In this document: positions 25,253 through 38,225 of the stretch, piece after piece
Position numbering within the stretch: position 1 is the stretch's first letter
How the letters are laid out: each line of letters starts with the position of its first letter
Program-made: the position numbers and the translations under genes
Notes under the pieces: model-generated
Database searches by the model: none
Told to the model about the DNA's origin: nothing
The model's input: only the letters and a program-made list of their open reading frames with translations
Assembly (NCBI GenBank): GCA_019633425.1
Contig: WSUB01000006.1
Location: 62,001-126,000, forward strand
Length of the DNA stretch: 64,000 nucleotides
Direction of reading: 5' to 3'
Source: Tulasnella sp. 424
Lineage: Eukaryota; Basidiomycota; Agaricomycetes; Cantharellales; Tulasnellaceae

Positions 25253-25694
25253 GTGATGAGCGGCGCTGCGTCGCGTTTATATCAATCCAGCCAGTAACTA
25301 CTTGTTGTCCAGCCACTCTCGAGTGAATCTGTGTCGCTACCTGGACTGGCGTTTTTTGCGCGTGAGGTGCGAAGGAGAGGGCGAAACCGAGCTCCAGTGG
25401 GTTTCATACGTACTAGTCCTTTCTCCTCAGCCGTTCGGTAGCCAACGATGGATTTTCTTCCAAGTGACGATGGCTCGATCGCACGGCGTTGTTGTTCTGT
25501 GAACGTACTAGTTCATAGAGAGGAAAAAAAAAAGGTGACCGAAAATGCAACACCAGAGGGGAGACCTTAGTCGTGATACGAATGACGGGGATTAACTAAC
25601 GCTCCATTCAACTGTCCTGTGATAGGAATTGGCCTGCTTATCTCCGCGAACTTGAGCGGCTCGGACTAGAGCGAAATCATGGAGGCGGTTAAGC
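25253..25694. repeat. 442-bp tandem repeat, copy 1
   Basis: Starts GTGATGAGCGGCGC and repeats head to tail at 25,695. Matching landmarks include TATATCAATCCAGCCAGTAACTACTTG-like sequence near the start, a GAGCTCCAGTGGG block, an A-rich run and GAGCGGCTCGGA near the end. No coding frame is conserved between copies. Confidence 0.75.
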
Positions 25695-26127
25695 GTGATG
25701 AGCGGCGCAGCGTCGCCTATATATCAATCCAGCCAGTAACTACTTGGTGGTTAGCCACTCTCGAGTAATTTTTTTCGCTGCTTGTACTGGCGTTCTTGCA
25801 AGCGAGGTGCGAAGGAACGGGCGAGACCGAGCTCCAGTGGGCTTCATACGCGCCAGTCCTTCCTCCTCAGCCGTTCGGAAGCCAACTATGAATCGTCTTC
25901 CAAGTCACGATGGCTTGACCGTGTGGCGTCGTTGGTTTGTGAACGTACTAGCTCATAGAAAAATAAAAAAGAGACCGAAAATGCAAGACCAGAGGGGGAA
26001 CCTTGGTCGTGATACGAATGGCGGGGATTGACTCTCCAGTCGACTGTCTTGTGAAAGGAATGGGGTAATTCATCTCCATAAGCTTGAGCGGCTCGGAATA
26101 GAGCGAAATTATGGTGGCTGTTGAGGG
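25695..26127. repeat. 442-bp tandem repeat, copy 2
   Basis: Direct repeat of 25253-25694, roughly 85-90 percent similar by eye, with small indels. Each copy carries a TATA-like stretch about 30 bp from its left edge. It could be a fragment of a transposable element or a duplicated regulatory region. Confidence 0.75.
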
Positions 26128-29100
26128 TACTCTTTTCGGCGGGCCGTGGATACTTTTGAATTCATAGCCGAGGCGGTCCGGGCTTCAGCGAGACCTTAAG
26201 CGCAGGGCATCCTTTGTCGTCTTGGCATCTACATATCAAATTTTCCATGCCGTACGCGCGTAAAGTAATATGCTTGAGGGATGAATACAAGATTTGGGTC
26301 TATGGAGCGGTGCGACCAATCCCCGGGCCCGTCATTCGCTCTTGCCGCTCCCCACCGGATGATTGCTCGTCGTCTTCGTCGATGAGATAGAAGAATCGAA
26401 ATTCTTGAAAGAACATAGCTCATCGTCCGGTCCGAGCTTTCGGCCTTGCAAGCGCGAAGGCCGACCTGTTTCCAGATCCACTTTCGCGGTCGCTCCCAAT
26501 TACACCTCTGAGGGGTCACCAGTGGGAAATGACACCGCCCCTCCTCCATTCCCCGAGCGAGGCACATCAAGAAAGGGTAAAGTTCTACCGGCGGATCAGC
26601 AACGTACTGTGTAACTGCCTGAGACAAGAGGAAGAAGGGGAGAAGAGGTTTCCACTGCCCGCGTTGCTCCGTCGATAAGGCCATGGTGCAGTATGCTTAT
26701 CTCTGAAGAATACAAACCAAAGTCGTGAGAATATTCATATTGAGCTCGGGGGCTTTTGTATTGTAGTTGAGCGCCTAGCCTCGCAGTTGTCACCGTGGGT
26801 TCCCGCCTTCTAGAGTCGGAGGAAAGATGAGCCAATGGGGGAAGACGCCGCTTACGCCGCTTGGAACAAAGCAAGCCACACACACCCATACCACGAATTC
26901 AAAACGGTTCTACCGACACGAAAAAAATAATATCCCCTACGTAAGTGCAAAACGCGATTCCTGCTTTTTTTGACTACCCTGAAAGAGGCCCTCAACCTAG
27001 CCCCCAAACCCGTTCATGAAACTCAGCACGCAGCGGGTGGCTTGGGATCACCGCCGGTTCGGACCAGAGCGTGGATGGGCTTACTCGGGGTGCAACATCT
27101 GAATTGTTATTAAATCACACTAGCCACAGTATGAACAGCAGGACCTTGGGGGGGAAAAGTCAACGGGTGCGGGCACAGAGTGCCAAGTGGAGAGAGTTTG
27201 TGGGTCGGAAGAACAAAATAAGGATGTCTTGTTGGCTTTCGGCATCTAACATCAACATCTTACGTTTTAGTCCCGAGACCTCCCTCCCCCATACTTATCC
27301 ATTGACCGACGTCGGTCAAACACGAAACTCGGCGGGGACTTGTACCAATTTGGGATCACCCGCTCTGCCGAGAGGTGCTAAGTGCCGAGGAGGGTTAACG
27401 AAACGCGGTCGTTGTCTGGTTGAGGGGTGGCATGGGGAGAGGCTTGGTGTTACTGACTTTCCGATCCCGAGCAAGACGAAATGCACGACCGAGGAAAGCG
27501 ATCGACTGACCTGGGGATGGGATGGGACGGGATGTGGGCGATCAGGAACGGATAATTTGGGCGGACAAGCTATCCCGGACGGAGGAGATTGACAAGGAAG
27601 AGCCGAGCCCATGTATACGTACCCGACGGAGTGTTACCGTTTCAGTTGGATGGATGGAGGTACCCAATTGGTATGAGGGTGGGGCGCTTCAATTGGGAGC
27701 GAAAGAGCCTCAAGTGTCAACGTCGTGGAGAGAAGTGAAGGAGATGATCGTCGTCTTGGTCGAGGACTAATGGACCTTGATGGATTTCCGAAGTGCTCAA
27801 TACATTTTGTATATAGTTTCCGAAAGGGGTACAAGCCCCGAAGAGAATCGCTCGAACGCGTGTTTCGAGCACGCCAACTCCGAAAGCACGAACGAATGAA
27901 AGCTAACTCCGACCTCCGGAGTTCCCAACACCGAGGAACAGGTTGTTGTCGTCCCTTATTTTACTCGTCACTTCGCTTTCGGCTAACCGATGTACCCGGA
28001 GACATTTAGACAAACGAGGTAAAGATCTTCACGACGACGACTGAATAGCGAGGAGGCTTCGTCCAAAGGGCTGGATTACTTACCAGTATCAGGGGCTCGG
28101 CGCCCGATAAAAACCCCCAACTAGACTAGGGCCTATTGCCCATGTAGACCACTGATAAGAGAGAATAAAATGAATGAAGAAGGAAAGGGCATCGAAACGT
28201 GGTAATTTTGGAGCTCAGTGCAGGAGCAAAGGTCGCGATTGGTTGACTGAAGTGACGTCAAAAAGGTTATTGTTTCCGGGCTCGGCCGAGAGGAGGTGAG
28301 ACAGTGAGACAGAAGCCCCGCAGTTAAGATTTTTTCTGTCAAAAGACGTCGGTTCCTCGACGACAAATCGACTTCAGAAGCTTACTACTCTGCATCTACT
28401 ACTCGCTTCGTCGGTATGGGCCAAGTCACTGGCGTTGTATCAGTTTCTAGGTGGACTTGGTCGTTCGGCAGCCCAGGCACACCTTTCGCTGTAAACAACA
28501 GCATCAATAGATCCCGAAACGAGAGCATGGCCTGAAAGGGGTAAAGTACTAACACGAGGATTGGGGTGGCGTTTCTCGTTGAATTGAAGCCACAAGTTCG
28601 AATCTGATGGCAATAGTGCGACATTATTGCTGAAGTGCACTGTGTTTATAGGGTACTACCCACTGCATGGGTGGGTGTGGCGTGGGCCATTCACGTGAGG
28701 AACCATCCATTATTACACTCGCGATAATTCTCCGCGGCTTGTTGGCTTGTGAACCTTGGTATCCTCGACGCATTTCCTTACAACAAACCTCCATCGACCG
28801 CATTTTGGAGAGCGTTGGATGTGTAGTGAGCATTGGGTGGTGCTATTTGTGGTTCAAGACATCTCCAGCGGGAGGGAGTGGCTGAACGAAGTGGAGGTCT
28901 GGGACGCGAGACGCGGCTACTCCCAAAAAGGCAGGTGTGGGATTCGTCATCGGTGAAATTTCAGGTCTGAGACACCACCACCCGCCGACACGGGAGATCC
29001 AATGTCCCGCCTTCCCGACACGACGCGCGCCGGTCTCTTATCCGCTTCCGGCATCACACACACGACCCGCCCATCGACGTCGAAAGAAAAAGTATTTCGA

Positions 29101-29719
29101 GGTCGCTTGTTACTAGGTGCTTTCAAGATAGGGGATGAAGTGAGGTAGGATATCGAACCGCGGGAATGTGTGGCTTGTGACGGTTATCAAACGGGTTTGG
29201 TCGGGACAAGGTTTCCCAGAGAGGATGGAAGACCGGCACTTGACTGCTTTGCGAAAATGCGCCGAGCCGCGGCTGTGTCACGAGGCAGGTCCCCTTACGA
29301 CTCAAAGCCCCCCGATCCCTTTCAGGAACTGACTATTAGGGATTTGAATACAACGTTCTGGAAGCAGAGAGTGTGGTATTATTTTCCCATCTTGTTTGTT
29401 CTAAGCCAAATACCTTAACCCTGAAAAATATCACAATCATCCACTCCTTTGGTTCACAAGACTCGACTCTTCCAAGACTCTCTGTCATCGCGACTCGGAT
29501 AAAGAGGCTACACATATCCACGACATTTCCCCATCCCCCCCTCCTCGCTTTTCCCCTCTCCTCCCCCTCCCTCCCCCTCACCCCGCGTCCTCTGTCCCTC
29601 TGTCAGCCAGCTCACACAAGCACTTCGTCTTCTTCTCTCTTCTCACTTCCGTGAAGCGAAAAGAGAGCAACTCTTTCACAACACACCGATCATCAAAGCA
29701 AGCTGATTGAACAACGACG
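26128..29719. other. 3.6 kb with no supported gene
   Basis: Open frames are short, overlap on both strands and lack splice logic or motifs. The last 200 bp (about 29,520-29,645) form a CT-rich block, which I take as promoter and leader of the sugar transporter at 29,720. Confidence 0.35.
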
Positions 29720-32526
29720 ATGGATCAGCAGCAGTGGCCGACAGTGGCGGATTTAGTTGATCGAGGACCTTGGTATCGCAACAGGGGAATCGTCCTCGTC
29801 AACTTTTGCATCGTCCTGGCTCTCTTGACATCATACACCAATGTGAGCTTTTTCTGTGACTTGGACTTTGACGACGTGTTCCGGCTGATGCTGACATCCG
29901 CTCCTCCTCGCTTACTAGGGTTTCGATGGTAGCATGGTAAGCAGAAACAATTCAATGGCGGCATACCCCTCCCGCAAGCCGTCGGCTGACGCTCATCCCA
30001 TCTCCGCCGGGAATAGACCAACGGATTGCAGATCCTTGACCAGGTAACTAACGAAACCTTTGCTTCTGATACCTTCTATCCGATAACTGACTCTTCTTCG
30101 CCTTCTCTTCGTTTTACAGTGGGAAGAATACTTTGGCAACCCTACTGTAAGCTTTTTAACCGATCGGGAGCTTTCTCTCTGTGGTCCCTTACGTTACTTG
30201 ACGCTCATTTTGACCCTCCTCGGCTTCGCACGAATAGGGGTCCACTCTGGGTACGTCCTCTCTCACATCAATGACCTCGTTTCTCTTATGCCGGAAACGT
30301 CAAAGAAGAATAGGAACTAATTTATTATCGTCTTCCTTTGCGAAATAGGTATCTTGACAAGCGTGCAAAACATCGGAGGTTTCATCGCTCTTCCTTTGGC
30401 TCCTTACATCACCGATGGTCTGGGACGAAGGAAAGGCATCTTCATCGGAGGCGTTATCATGCTTGGTGGTGTGGCACTGCAAGCCCAGGCTCAGAACGTT
30501 ACGCAGTTCATCATTGCTAGAGGAATGAGTGAGTGGGGAAATGGATTATGCGGGTGGCGTGGACTGCCATTATTGACGTCCCTTTTCCGTTTTCGTTTAG
30601 TCGGCTTCGGCATGACTTTCTCGATCAACGCTGCTCCCCTCCTTGTCGTAAGTGTCCACTCTTCGCTCTCCCATTTCCAATCCCCTCTTTCCGAAAAAAT
30701 CATCTCCCGGCTCCGCTGGTCGTGTGGTCTTGTGGTGCCCCTCATTTCCTCCGACCATCCCCCGCCCCCTCTTCTCGTTCTCAATTCGTACCTCGGAGCT
30801 AATTTCGCTTGGATGATCTTCGCATTCCTCTTAGACCGAACTCGCTTACCCCACTCAACGCGGTTCCATCACTGCCCTGTACAACACCACTTGGTACTTG
30901 GGATCCATCGTCTCGGCTGTAAGTCAATAGTGCCCTTCCCCATTCACTTCCCCCTCCTTACTCACGTACCCCTCCTTTCTACGCAGTGGACCACGTTCGG
31001 CACTTTCCGCATCAAGGGTAGCACCTGGGCATGGCGCATCCCTTCCATCTTGCAAGCTCTCCCCAGTATCTTGCAGTGCACTTTGATCTGGTTCGCCCCC
31101 GAGAGCCCGCGTTGGTTGATCTCAAAGGGCAAAGACGAAGAAGCTAAGCGCGTTTTGGGCAAGTACCATGGTAATGGGGATGTCTATCACCCTCTTGTCG
31201 ACGTACGTGCAACCGTTTCTTTCCTTTATCCTCCAACTCTTGATACTGAACCTGATATGCGCGCGCCTTTAGTACGAGTACAGCGAAATCCGAGAAGCGA
31301 TCTCTCTCGAAGGCGAGCTCGGCAGCGTCTCCTACTGGTCGCTCTTCGCCACTCCAGGCAACCGCCGTCGCATGCGCGTCATCATCGGTCTCGGCGTGTT
31401 CTCCCAATGGTCCGGAAACGGTCTCGTCTCGTACTACATCAACATCATCTTGGAAACCGTCGGAATCGAGGCTGCTGGAACCAAGACCTTGATCAACGGT
31501 ATCTTGCAGATCTTCAACTTCGGTATGGCTTTCACTGCGGGCATGTTTGTTGAGAAGATCGGAAGGAGGAAGTTGTTCTTGACGAGCAATTTTGGTATGC
31601 TTGTTGGTGAGTCTCTCTCCGCGCGTGTGATGAACTTGGGTTTGGATGAGATTCTCATACGGGTTTTGGACGTTTGCAGTGTTCGTTGGATGGACCGTCA
31701 CTTCGGCCGTCTTCCAGGATACGGGCTCTAAAGTCGCTGCCAACTTTACGATCGTCATGATTGTGAGTCGCGCCTGCCTCTGTGTTTTCTCCACGCATCG
31801 TAACTTACTGATACCGGTTATGTTTGCAGTTCCTCTACTACGCCTTCTACGATATCGCCTATACCCCCTTGTTGGTCGCCTACGCCGTCGAGATTCTGCC
31901 GTTCGCCATCCGCGCCAAGGGATTCGCCGTCATGAGTTTCACTATCAGCTTGACCCTCATCTTCAACCAATACGTCAACCCCGTTGCACTCGAGAGGTTG
32001 GGCTGGAAGTATTACCTCTTGTACGTGTTCGCTTTTCACTGCCATGACCTCTGAAGGTTGGTGCTAACCTGCGACCGTCTTCGATAGCTACGTCGGCTGG
32101 CTTGCGTTCGAGGCTGTCTTCATCTTCATGTACCTCTGGGAGACCAAGGGACGCACTCTCGAACAGACTGCCGTTTTGTTCGATGGCGAGCCCGAGAACG
32201 ATGGTGCGTCCACTCCCATCGACCCACCCGAAACCCAAGACGCTGACTGACATCTTCCCCTCTCGCTAGGCCTCTTTGTCGAGGAAGTCGGTGTTCCTAA
32301 GCTCCGCGACGTTGAGAAGCAACGCCGCCAATCCCGTAAGCTCGGCTCTCCTCCCATGGCCGCAAATGGAATCAAGGAACATGAGCCAACCTCTGTTTCC
32401 CCAGCCGTGATCCGCCGCGACCGTCCCGGAACCGGTAGCTCCACCAAGAGCTCCGAGCACTACGAGATGAAGCCTCAATACGAATGGGAGCGTGGTTATA
32501 CCAGCCCAAGGGACGTCAAGTTCTAA
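29720..32526 (+). CDS. MFS sugar transporter (lactose-permease/hexose-transporter type), copy 2
   Basis: Paralogue of the gene at 13,047, 571 residues in 14 exons: 29720-29842, 29919-29936, 30017-30043, 30120-30146, 30238-30250, 30349-30528, 30601-30647, 30835-30918, 30987-31202, 31273-31606, 31680-31762, 31830-32020, 32088-32203, 32270-32526. Family marks are GRRKG, APESPRWLISKGK, KIGRRKLF and KGRTLEQTAVLFDGE. Twelve introns are shared exactly with copy 1. This gene has one extra (between LDQ and WEEY) and lacks five that copy 1 has. The C-terminal tail is longer and more basic than in copy 1. It acts at the plasma membrane; substrate unassigned. Intact frame and conventional GT-AG junctions throughout. 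Confidence 0.92.
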
Positions 32527-34303
32527 ATCGAGGAACAAATACCGAACGAGTCAACGTTCAAGCCCACCTCACCCTTTGGACTCTTATGTTTCAAATTTTC
32601 GTCAAATTTGTTCAGCATTTTTTTCGCCACCTCACTCTCATCCCATCTCGGTACCATACACTCGGAAGCATTTGCGGTTGTTGGTAGGAAAAAGGAAAAC
32701 GGGTTCTCATTGATATGCAAAGATTTTGTGCTCCTATTTTTTCTCGGTATTTTCTTTATTGTTTATATCTCTCTGTCTTTTCTCTGTTGATTGTCTTTTG
32801 TCGTTTAAAAGTTATTATATCTTTGTCGTTCGTTACCCCCCGAAAAACCCCTGCCCCTGCCCATTTTCGATGTACATACACCTTTCTTGCAATGACCTTC
32901 TCCCAATTCTTCTTGGGGCTGTTGTTTTATTTCTCTTTAGGACTATCCCTGCAGAATATACCTCTCTACTGGAAATGTCAGTCCGCTTTTGGGTGCTCGT
33001 GCAAGCCACACATACACGTCGTGGCCAATGTGTCTGAGCTGCCAGCGAGAAGAACACTAACCCTGTCGGGCGTGCACGCGCCCAAGGGAAGAGGCAGGAA
33101 GTGACAGAGATCGAGACGTCCCAAAACTGTGGTCGTTATCGTAAAAAAAGTTTCCCTGGGCTCGACCCTACGTCAATTGCGCAGTGCGTTGATCCCCCAA
33201 TGCCGAAACCTCCCGAATTCCGAGAACCGGCTCGGGTAAACAAGCACCGGGTAATCTCTTCCCAGAACGCGCTACACATTGCATTCCGACGTCGGTGACG
33301 ATCACCATCTCGACATCCAGCTTCCAGGGTGGCGTAGTGGGAAAAAGTGCAGTTTTTTTCAATTGGTTCTTGGAGGATGCCGAACGACTTCTAGTTTTCT
33401 TTCAAGGCAAGGCCTGGCCAAGGAGAAGGCGATAGGGGCGGTGCATGGTGGCTCTCCGTCCGGCTCGGACTCGGAGATCGGAAGTGGATGCGAGAATGAC
33501 GAAATCTTATATGAGTGGCAAACCGAACAAGGACAAAGGCAGCTCTCGGGTCACCCGTTAGTGACTTGTCCTCGACCGGAGACAGCATTATTCGCTGGAT
33601 CCCAGCTGGGGGGTGAGCCGTGACGTGAGGGGTGGACCCCAAGTCCCTGACGTTCCTCTAGAGCGGAAGCGGACCGACGGGAAAGGCCGGCCCGTTTTAG
33701 GCTCCTTTCACAAAAGCGCCAGCGCTGTGGATCTGAAGGTGAAGAAGGTGAACGCGTACGAGAGATTTGATTTCGGAGTCTGTAAACACTTTTGAATTAA
33801 AAGGCTCGTTCGTACATCTGGGGGGCGTTTCATTGAGCTCTTCTTGGACATCCTTCGTTCGTTCTAAGTAGACCGGGTCGGACGTTGAATTTGCCTCAAT
33901 TGATATAGGGGAGTTCTCGATATAAACCAGACGCGGCGGAGAAGGCGCTAGTAAAGGCGAGTCATTCCCAAACTGGGCTTGGCTCCTACTCAATACCAAT
34001 CTGCGCCGGAACAGGACGTGTGGATTCCCAGCGCTTCTCTACAAGGTACTCAGTCACACGGGCAACAGAGACCCAAATTCAATCGTAGTCACTAGAGGGT
34101 CGGTCCTAAGGTTTGTTCGAGTTAGCGCTAATCTACTTCGGCAAGGGGCTCTTCGTTACAGACAGATGATGTCTCGGCCCTTCCCATGAGAGAGTCGGGG
34201 TGAAGAATGATCTGAGAATATCGGCAAGTCTGTCGTGTACTTCGAAAGGGAACAGAGAAGCATAGATTTCAGGGAAGTAGATATCATTACCAGATAGCTG
34301 ACA
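32527..34303. other. intergenic, no gene recognised
   Basis: T-rich 3' flank of the transporter (to about 32,830), then sequence without a supported gene up to the 3' end of the minus-strand kinase-RRM gene. Confidence 0.35.
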
Positions 34304-37275
34304 TCATCGCGTAAAGGTCACCCATCCTTTTGTAGCAATCGAAGTGAACGTGTGCCAGCGGTCGTTGAAAGCGAGATCTGCAGATACAAGGTCAGACGAT
34401 ACATCAAGCATCGAAAGCGAACGAAGGGACTTACCCATCGGCCTTCCGCCGTACATGTAGCCTTGGAACTTAGCTAATAGTAGAATAATAGAGCTTTTAG
34501 TACACGAGAAGCAAGGACAGAAGGGAGAGCATACCAATAGCAGTCTCAGCCTCTTCAGTTCGCGCAAATTGAACAATACCGACGTCTTTCGGCCGGTCCC
34601 CATCGAACAGGACTTCAGCAAGTTCGACATTTCCAGCATTGTCGAACAATTCAACAAGATCCACGTTCGCAGTAGACCAAGGAAGCTGAATGACCGTCAT
34701 ATTAAGCTCGGGGGAATCTCGTAGGACACCACTATGCACCCACATTTCGGACGATGATTTGCCGGCTCGGGGTCTCCGTTTGCTGGTAAGAGCCATTTTT
34801 GTTTCCCCCGATACTGGGGCTAACGACATTAGTCGCAGAGATAGGTGGAGTAGAGTTACTATAGACTCCGGGGAGTTGCGGTTTGTGCTAGGGGGTAGTG
34901 TCAGGTATTAGACGACGATTATTCCACGGCTTGGAACACGGCTTACCTCCCGGACTTCTAGTCGTCGCTCGTACCATTTATACCCATTAAACATTTCTAT
35001 TAGAAAGATATATATAAGCTCCAATGAATAGCCAAGCACTGCTCGATGACTTTACGCATGACGGTCTGAGCTTCCCTGACACTTCCGAACACCACGGTTC
35101 CGGAGCCTTGTGCATGCCCATAAGGACTGATGTTGACTCTGACCCTCAGAACGTTTCCAGCAGCACGGAAGAGCTCCGCAAGGCTCTGCGGCGTGACTTG
35201 GTAGGGAAGCTGAGCCAATTTCAATCATCTCAGTTTCGAGAATGCTAACATGATCTTTTGCAGGCGCTTACATTGCCAACATAAAGCTGATGTCCGAAAT
35301 GGAAACTCCCTTCAGGAAGGGGTAGAGATCTATCGGTTCGGCTTGGACTACCGGGACCTATGCTTGCACGAACGGATACCGCATTGGATCTGGTCCTGGT
35401 TCCACGATACTATATATGTGTGCGTGCGTGTACGCGTGTAGTTGTCAGACAGTGATGCCTTTGCCCCTCATTGAATGATTCTCACCTCTCGAACTTCAAG
35501 GTTTTGCCCAACCCAGTAATAGCCGTTGAAAATTTCTGTTGCTAAAGTCGTAAGTTTCATGGTCAAGTGGATTATCGGAATTTGGACTCACGAATAGCCC
35601 TGTCTGCATCTTCGGGACTCTCGAACACAATGGTTCCGGAGCTCGTGGCGTGTATATCAATTGGAAGGTTGATGTCAGCCTTAACAATGTTTCCGGCAGA
35701 ACTGAAAAGGACCTCAAGGTCCTGCCTTCCAGCTTGGTAGGGTATCTGAGTCCGTCAGGCTCAGCTTTGCGAAAGAACGGGGCCTTTTTTGGAGGTGCTT
35801 ACATTACGAACGTGGACCCGATTCCGATCCCCATGATTCCTAGCCCCGCTACCACGAGGAGAAGCCACCCAGTCTGGAGCCGGTCTACTTCTCCCGATCA
35901 AGTTGTCGAGGAAGTTATGGGTGAGTGAAGGGAAGAAATTGAAATATTTTAGTCTACGCAAACAAATGCGCTCCAAAGTGGAACCGACCAACCTTGTTTC
36001 CTCCACGCTCGTGTCCTGAAAAACTCGACGCAGGATACTAGGCATTCGCGGGCGTTGCTTCTTATCAAAAGCCCAACAATTGGTTAGGCAGTCAGGCAAG
36101 CTTTGGAATGCTGGAGGGGCATCTGCAGCGGTTTCGTCGACGAGTCGGCTCATCAATGTTTCGGTTGAACCGGGAGGATCTCTGCGAATAAAGGCCATGA
36201 TTATCCCACTATCTCCTTTAACAGTATAATACGGCGCGCAATCAGTCACTATCTATTAATCAAATCGAAAATTAGTTAGGGGGAAAAAGGGAAGCCGGAA
36301 GCCGGTCACCTCAAAGGCAGTGCAGCCCCACGCCCAAATATCGCTTTCCAACGTATGCTTGGCCTCCTCCTCCAAATGGAGTTCTGGGCTCATGTATCGA
36401 ATGGAACCTCCGATAGTGCGAGACGTTGTGAGTCCACTTGAAATGCCGGATTCCTCTACAAACGATGCTAAGCCAAAGTCACACAAGACGGCTTGAAGGC
36501 CGTCGTTCATGAGGACATTAGCCTAAAAATTTGTTAGTTATATTGCATCTCTTTCGGAGTTCGAGACACTTGCTGGTTTCAAATCTCCGTGGCATATGGG
36601 TGGACTACAGCCATGTAGATAGTCCATCCCCAGCGTGATATCCCGAATCTTAAGCAGCATTTAGGCACCGCTTCGACCCACTTGTGACTGAAAGACGTAC
36701 AACATCCAAGCGCTTAACGACGCCGACTTCTGATTTCTGTAGATATTGGGAAACGTTGCCATTGGTCATGAACGGTGAGATCAATCGAGCGATTTCGTAA
36801 TTGTCACTGAGATAGTAGCCAACTAGCTGCAGAACGTGAGGGTGGCTCGCTTTAGCCCATATCTTGAGTTCTCTTGCAAGGCGCTAAAAATAATATGAGC
36901 GTTGATAAGAAACAATCCGGGCGTCGAGAGTACCGACCAAGGCCACGCGCCTGCGGACGCCTCTTGTCCCAACAGTTCGAAGCTCTTTGACAGCAACCGA
37001 CGTGGGAGTTTGGGACGACCCATCCAACTTGGCCAGAAGAACCTCTCCATATTTGCCAGATCCGATTTCAGAGCTATCCATTATTGTCAATCGAGACGGT
37101 GGAATGAGGAGGTGGATGAGTTCATCAAGCGTCGATCGCTGCGAACCAGAAGCGTGTTATTCGATTGTCGTTCGAGCCAAGATCGGACAAGACGAACCAA
37201 GTTGATTTCGGAGACGTCCGGATGAAGATTATTAGTGTCTTTCAGCTCAGTGATGGAGGTACTGTGGTTTGCCAT
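34304..37275 (-). CDS. TKL protein kinase fused to three RNA-recognition motifs, probable frame break
   Basis: Exons on the minus strand: 37275-37198, 37138-36938, 36883-36701, 36648-36574, 36522-36310, 36252-35803, 35745-35592, 35535-35486, 35410-35272, 35209-35056, 34996-34947, 34887-34744, 34706-34535, 34473-34435, 34377-34304. Kinase residues are intact: loop GSGKYGEV (52-59), Lys77, HGD with Asp176, DFG Asp194, SPE. The sixth exon carries the kinase C-lobe straight on, without a stop, into a linker ending NRVHVRN and then RRMs. Two RRMs resemble RRM2, and the third resembles RRM3, of the Gbp2-like gene at 45,864. Exon 35410-35272 is 139 nt, one too many for the frame, so translation would stop soon after, unless that exon is skipped (its neighbours are both phase 0) or the base is an error. 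Intron 4 has a GC donor (GCAAGT). Confidence 0.65.
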
Positions 37276-37900
37276 GGCGGGGATGTGAGAGCGGGGGATT
37301 GCGATTTGTGGTTGCGTTGCACTGAAGCGATCGCGAAGGCCGCGATGCTGTGCTGCATCGCCGCGGCCCCCTGGGACCCCGCCCGTCGTGCGAAATGCTC
37401 CTCAACATCCTCGAGTTCGCGACCTCTCGCGACTCCAAAGATTGCGTCTACTATAAGAGCCGCGATTGGCGCCATTCTCAAAGTTGCAGAAGTGTTGTTT
37501 TACGCTTAGGGTTGGGGTATCTCTTTGTCTCATCTGTCTTCGTTTCACAGAGCGAAATTTGAATAAGCAGGCTGGATGATGGAACGAAACACTCAAATTG
37601 CGGCAAAGGAGAATTAATTAAGGAGAGCAATAATGGCGTAGCTATCAGCGGATGACTGACCTGGAAGGGACCTGGATCATCCGGCTAATTTTACATAATA
37701 ACGATACGACAGAAACCCAACATCGAATGGGTCGAGGACAGAAGAGAAAGCTGGGTGCAATGCAGAATTCGAAAAGCATGGGCCGTACATAATCCTTTGA
37801 TCCCATTTCCTGTTCGACTCGCACATGGAACCCGAGTTCGAGCGTCTTCATTTTACTGTCGGTGCTAGGATCGCTGTTGGGCTCAGTGACAGGGTTGAAG
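37276..37900. repeat. duplicated 5' flank of the kinase-RRM gene
   Basis: Resembles the flank of the other kinase-RRM gene (45,100-45,860), with shared phrases around the GCAATAATGGCGTAGCTATC-like stretch at 37,629 and 45,500. It joins the kinase start to a Gbp2 3' end in both places, so gene and flank were copied as a block. Confidence 0.5.
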
Positions 37901-38225
37901 AATAGGTTTGGATTACCCACAGGTTTGTAGTTACGAAAAGAAGCGGAACAGAATGCCCTGGACCTCCACCCCGGGAGGAACCATCACCAACACGGCGATA
38001 GATTTTGAGTTCACATCATCTGGGAAATTGAACTGCTCTTTGCAGCAGGCGGGGCGAATTTGTGCCAGCGGTCGTTGAAAGCGACGTCTGCAGCTGCAGG
38101 TTCAAGTCAGACGACGCATCAGGCAGCGAAAGGGAATGATGGGGCTCACTCAAAAGTCTTTCGCCATACATGTAGCCCTGGAATCTGGCTAATAGCCGAA
38201 ATATCGAGCTATGAGCGGCGCACAA
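37901..38225 (-). pseudogene. orphan 3' end of a Gbp2-like RRM gene
   Basis: Two fragments match the last two exons of the gene at 45,864-48,419: FQGYMYGERLL (about 38,195-38,150) and FNDRWHKF (about 38,090-38,050), with the same spacer between them. Everything upstream of these exons is missing; the sequence runs instead into decayed repeats of the kinase at 38,782. It marks the edge of a duplicated block. Confidence 0.6.

Noticed and set aside
25302..26031. open frames inside the 442-bp tandem repeats
   Set aside because: The frames differ between the two copies and are broken by indels, so the repeat is treated as non-coding.
27071..27592. 173-codon open frame on the plus strand
   Set aside because: Low-complexity Gly/Arg/Thr composition, a long open frame on the other strand too, and no family signal.
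28560..28635. tRNA-like T-arm (AGTTCGAATCT)
   Set aside because: No matching acceptor, D or anticodon stems could be folded around it.
35496..35717. separate small gene overlapping the 34-kb kinase-RRM locus
   Set aside because: The text is an RRM exon pair read in the wrong frame; spliced, it belongs to the kinase-RRM gene.
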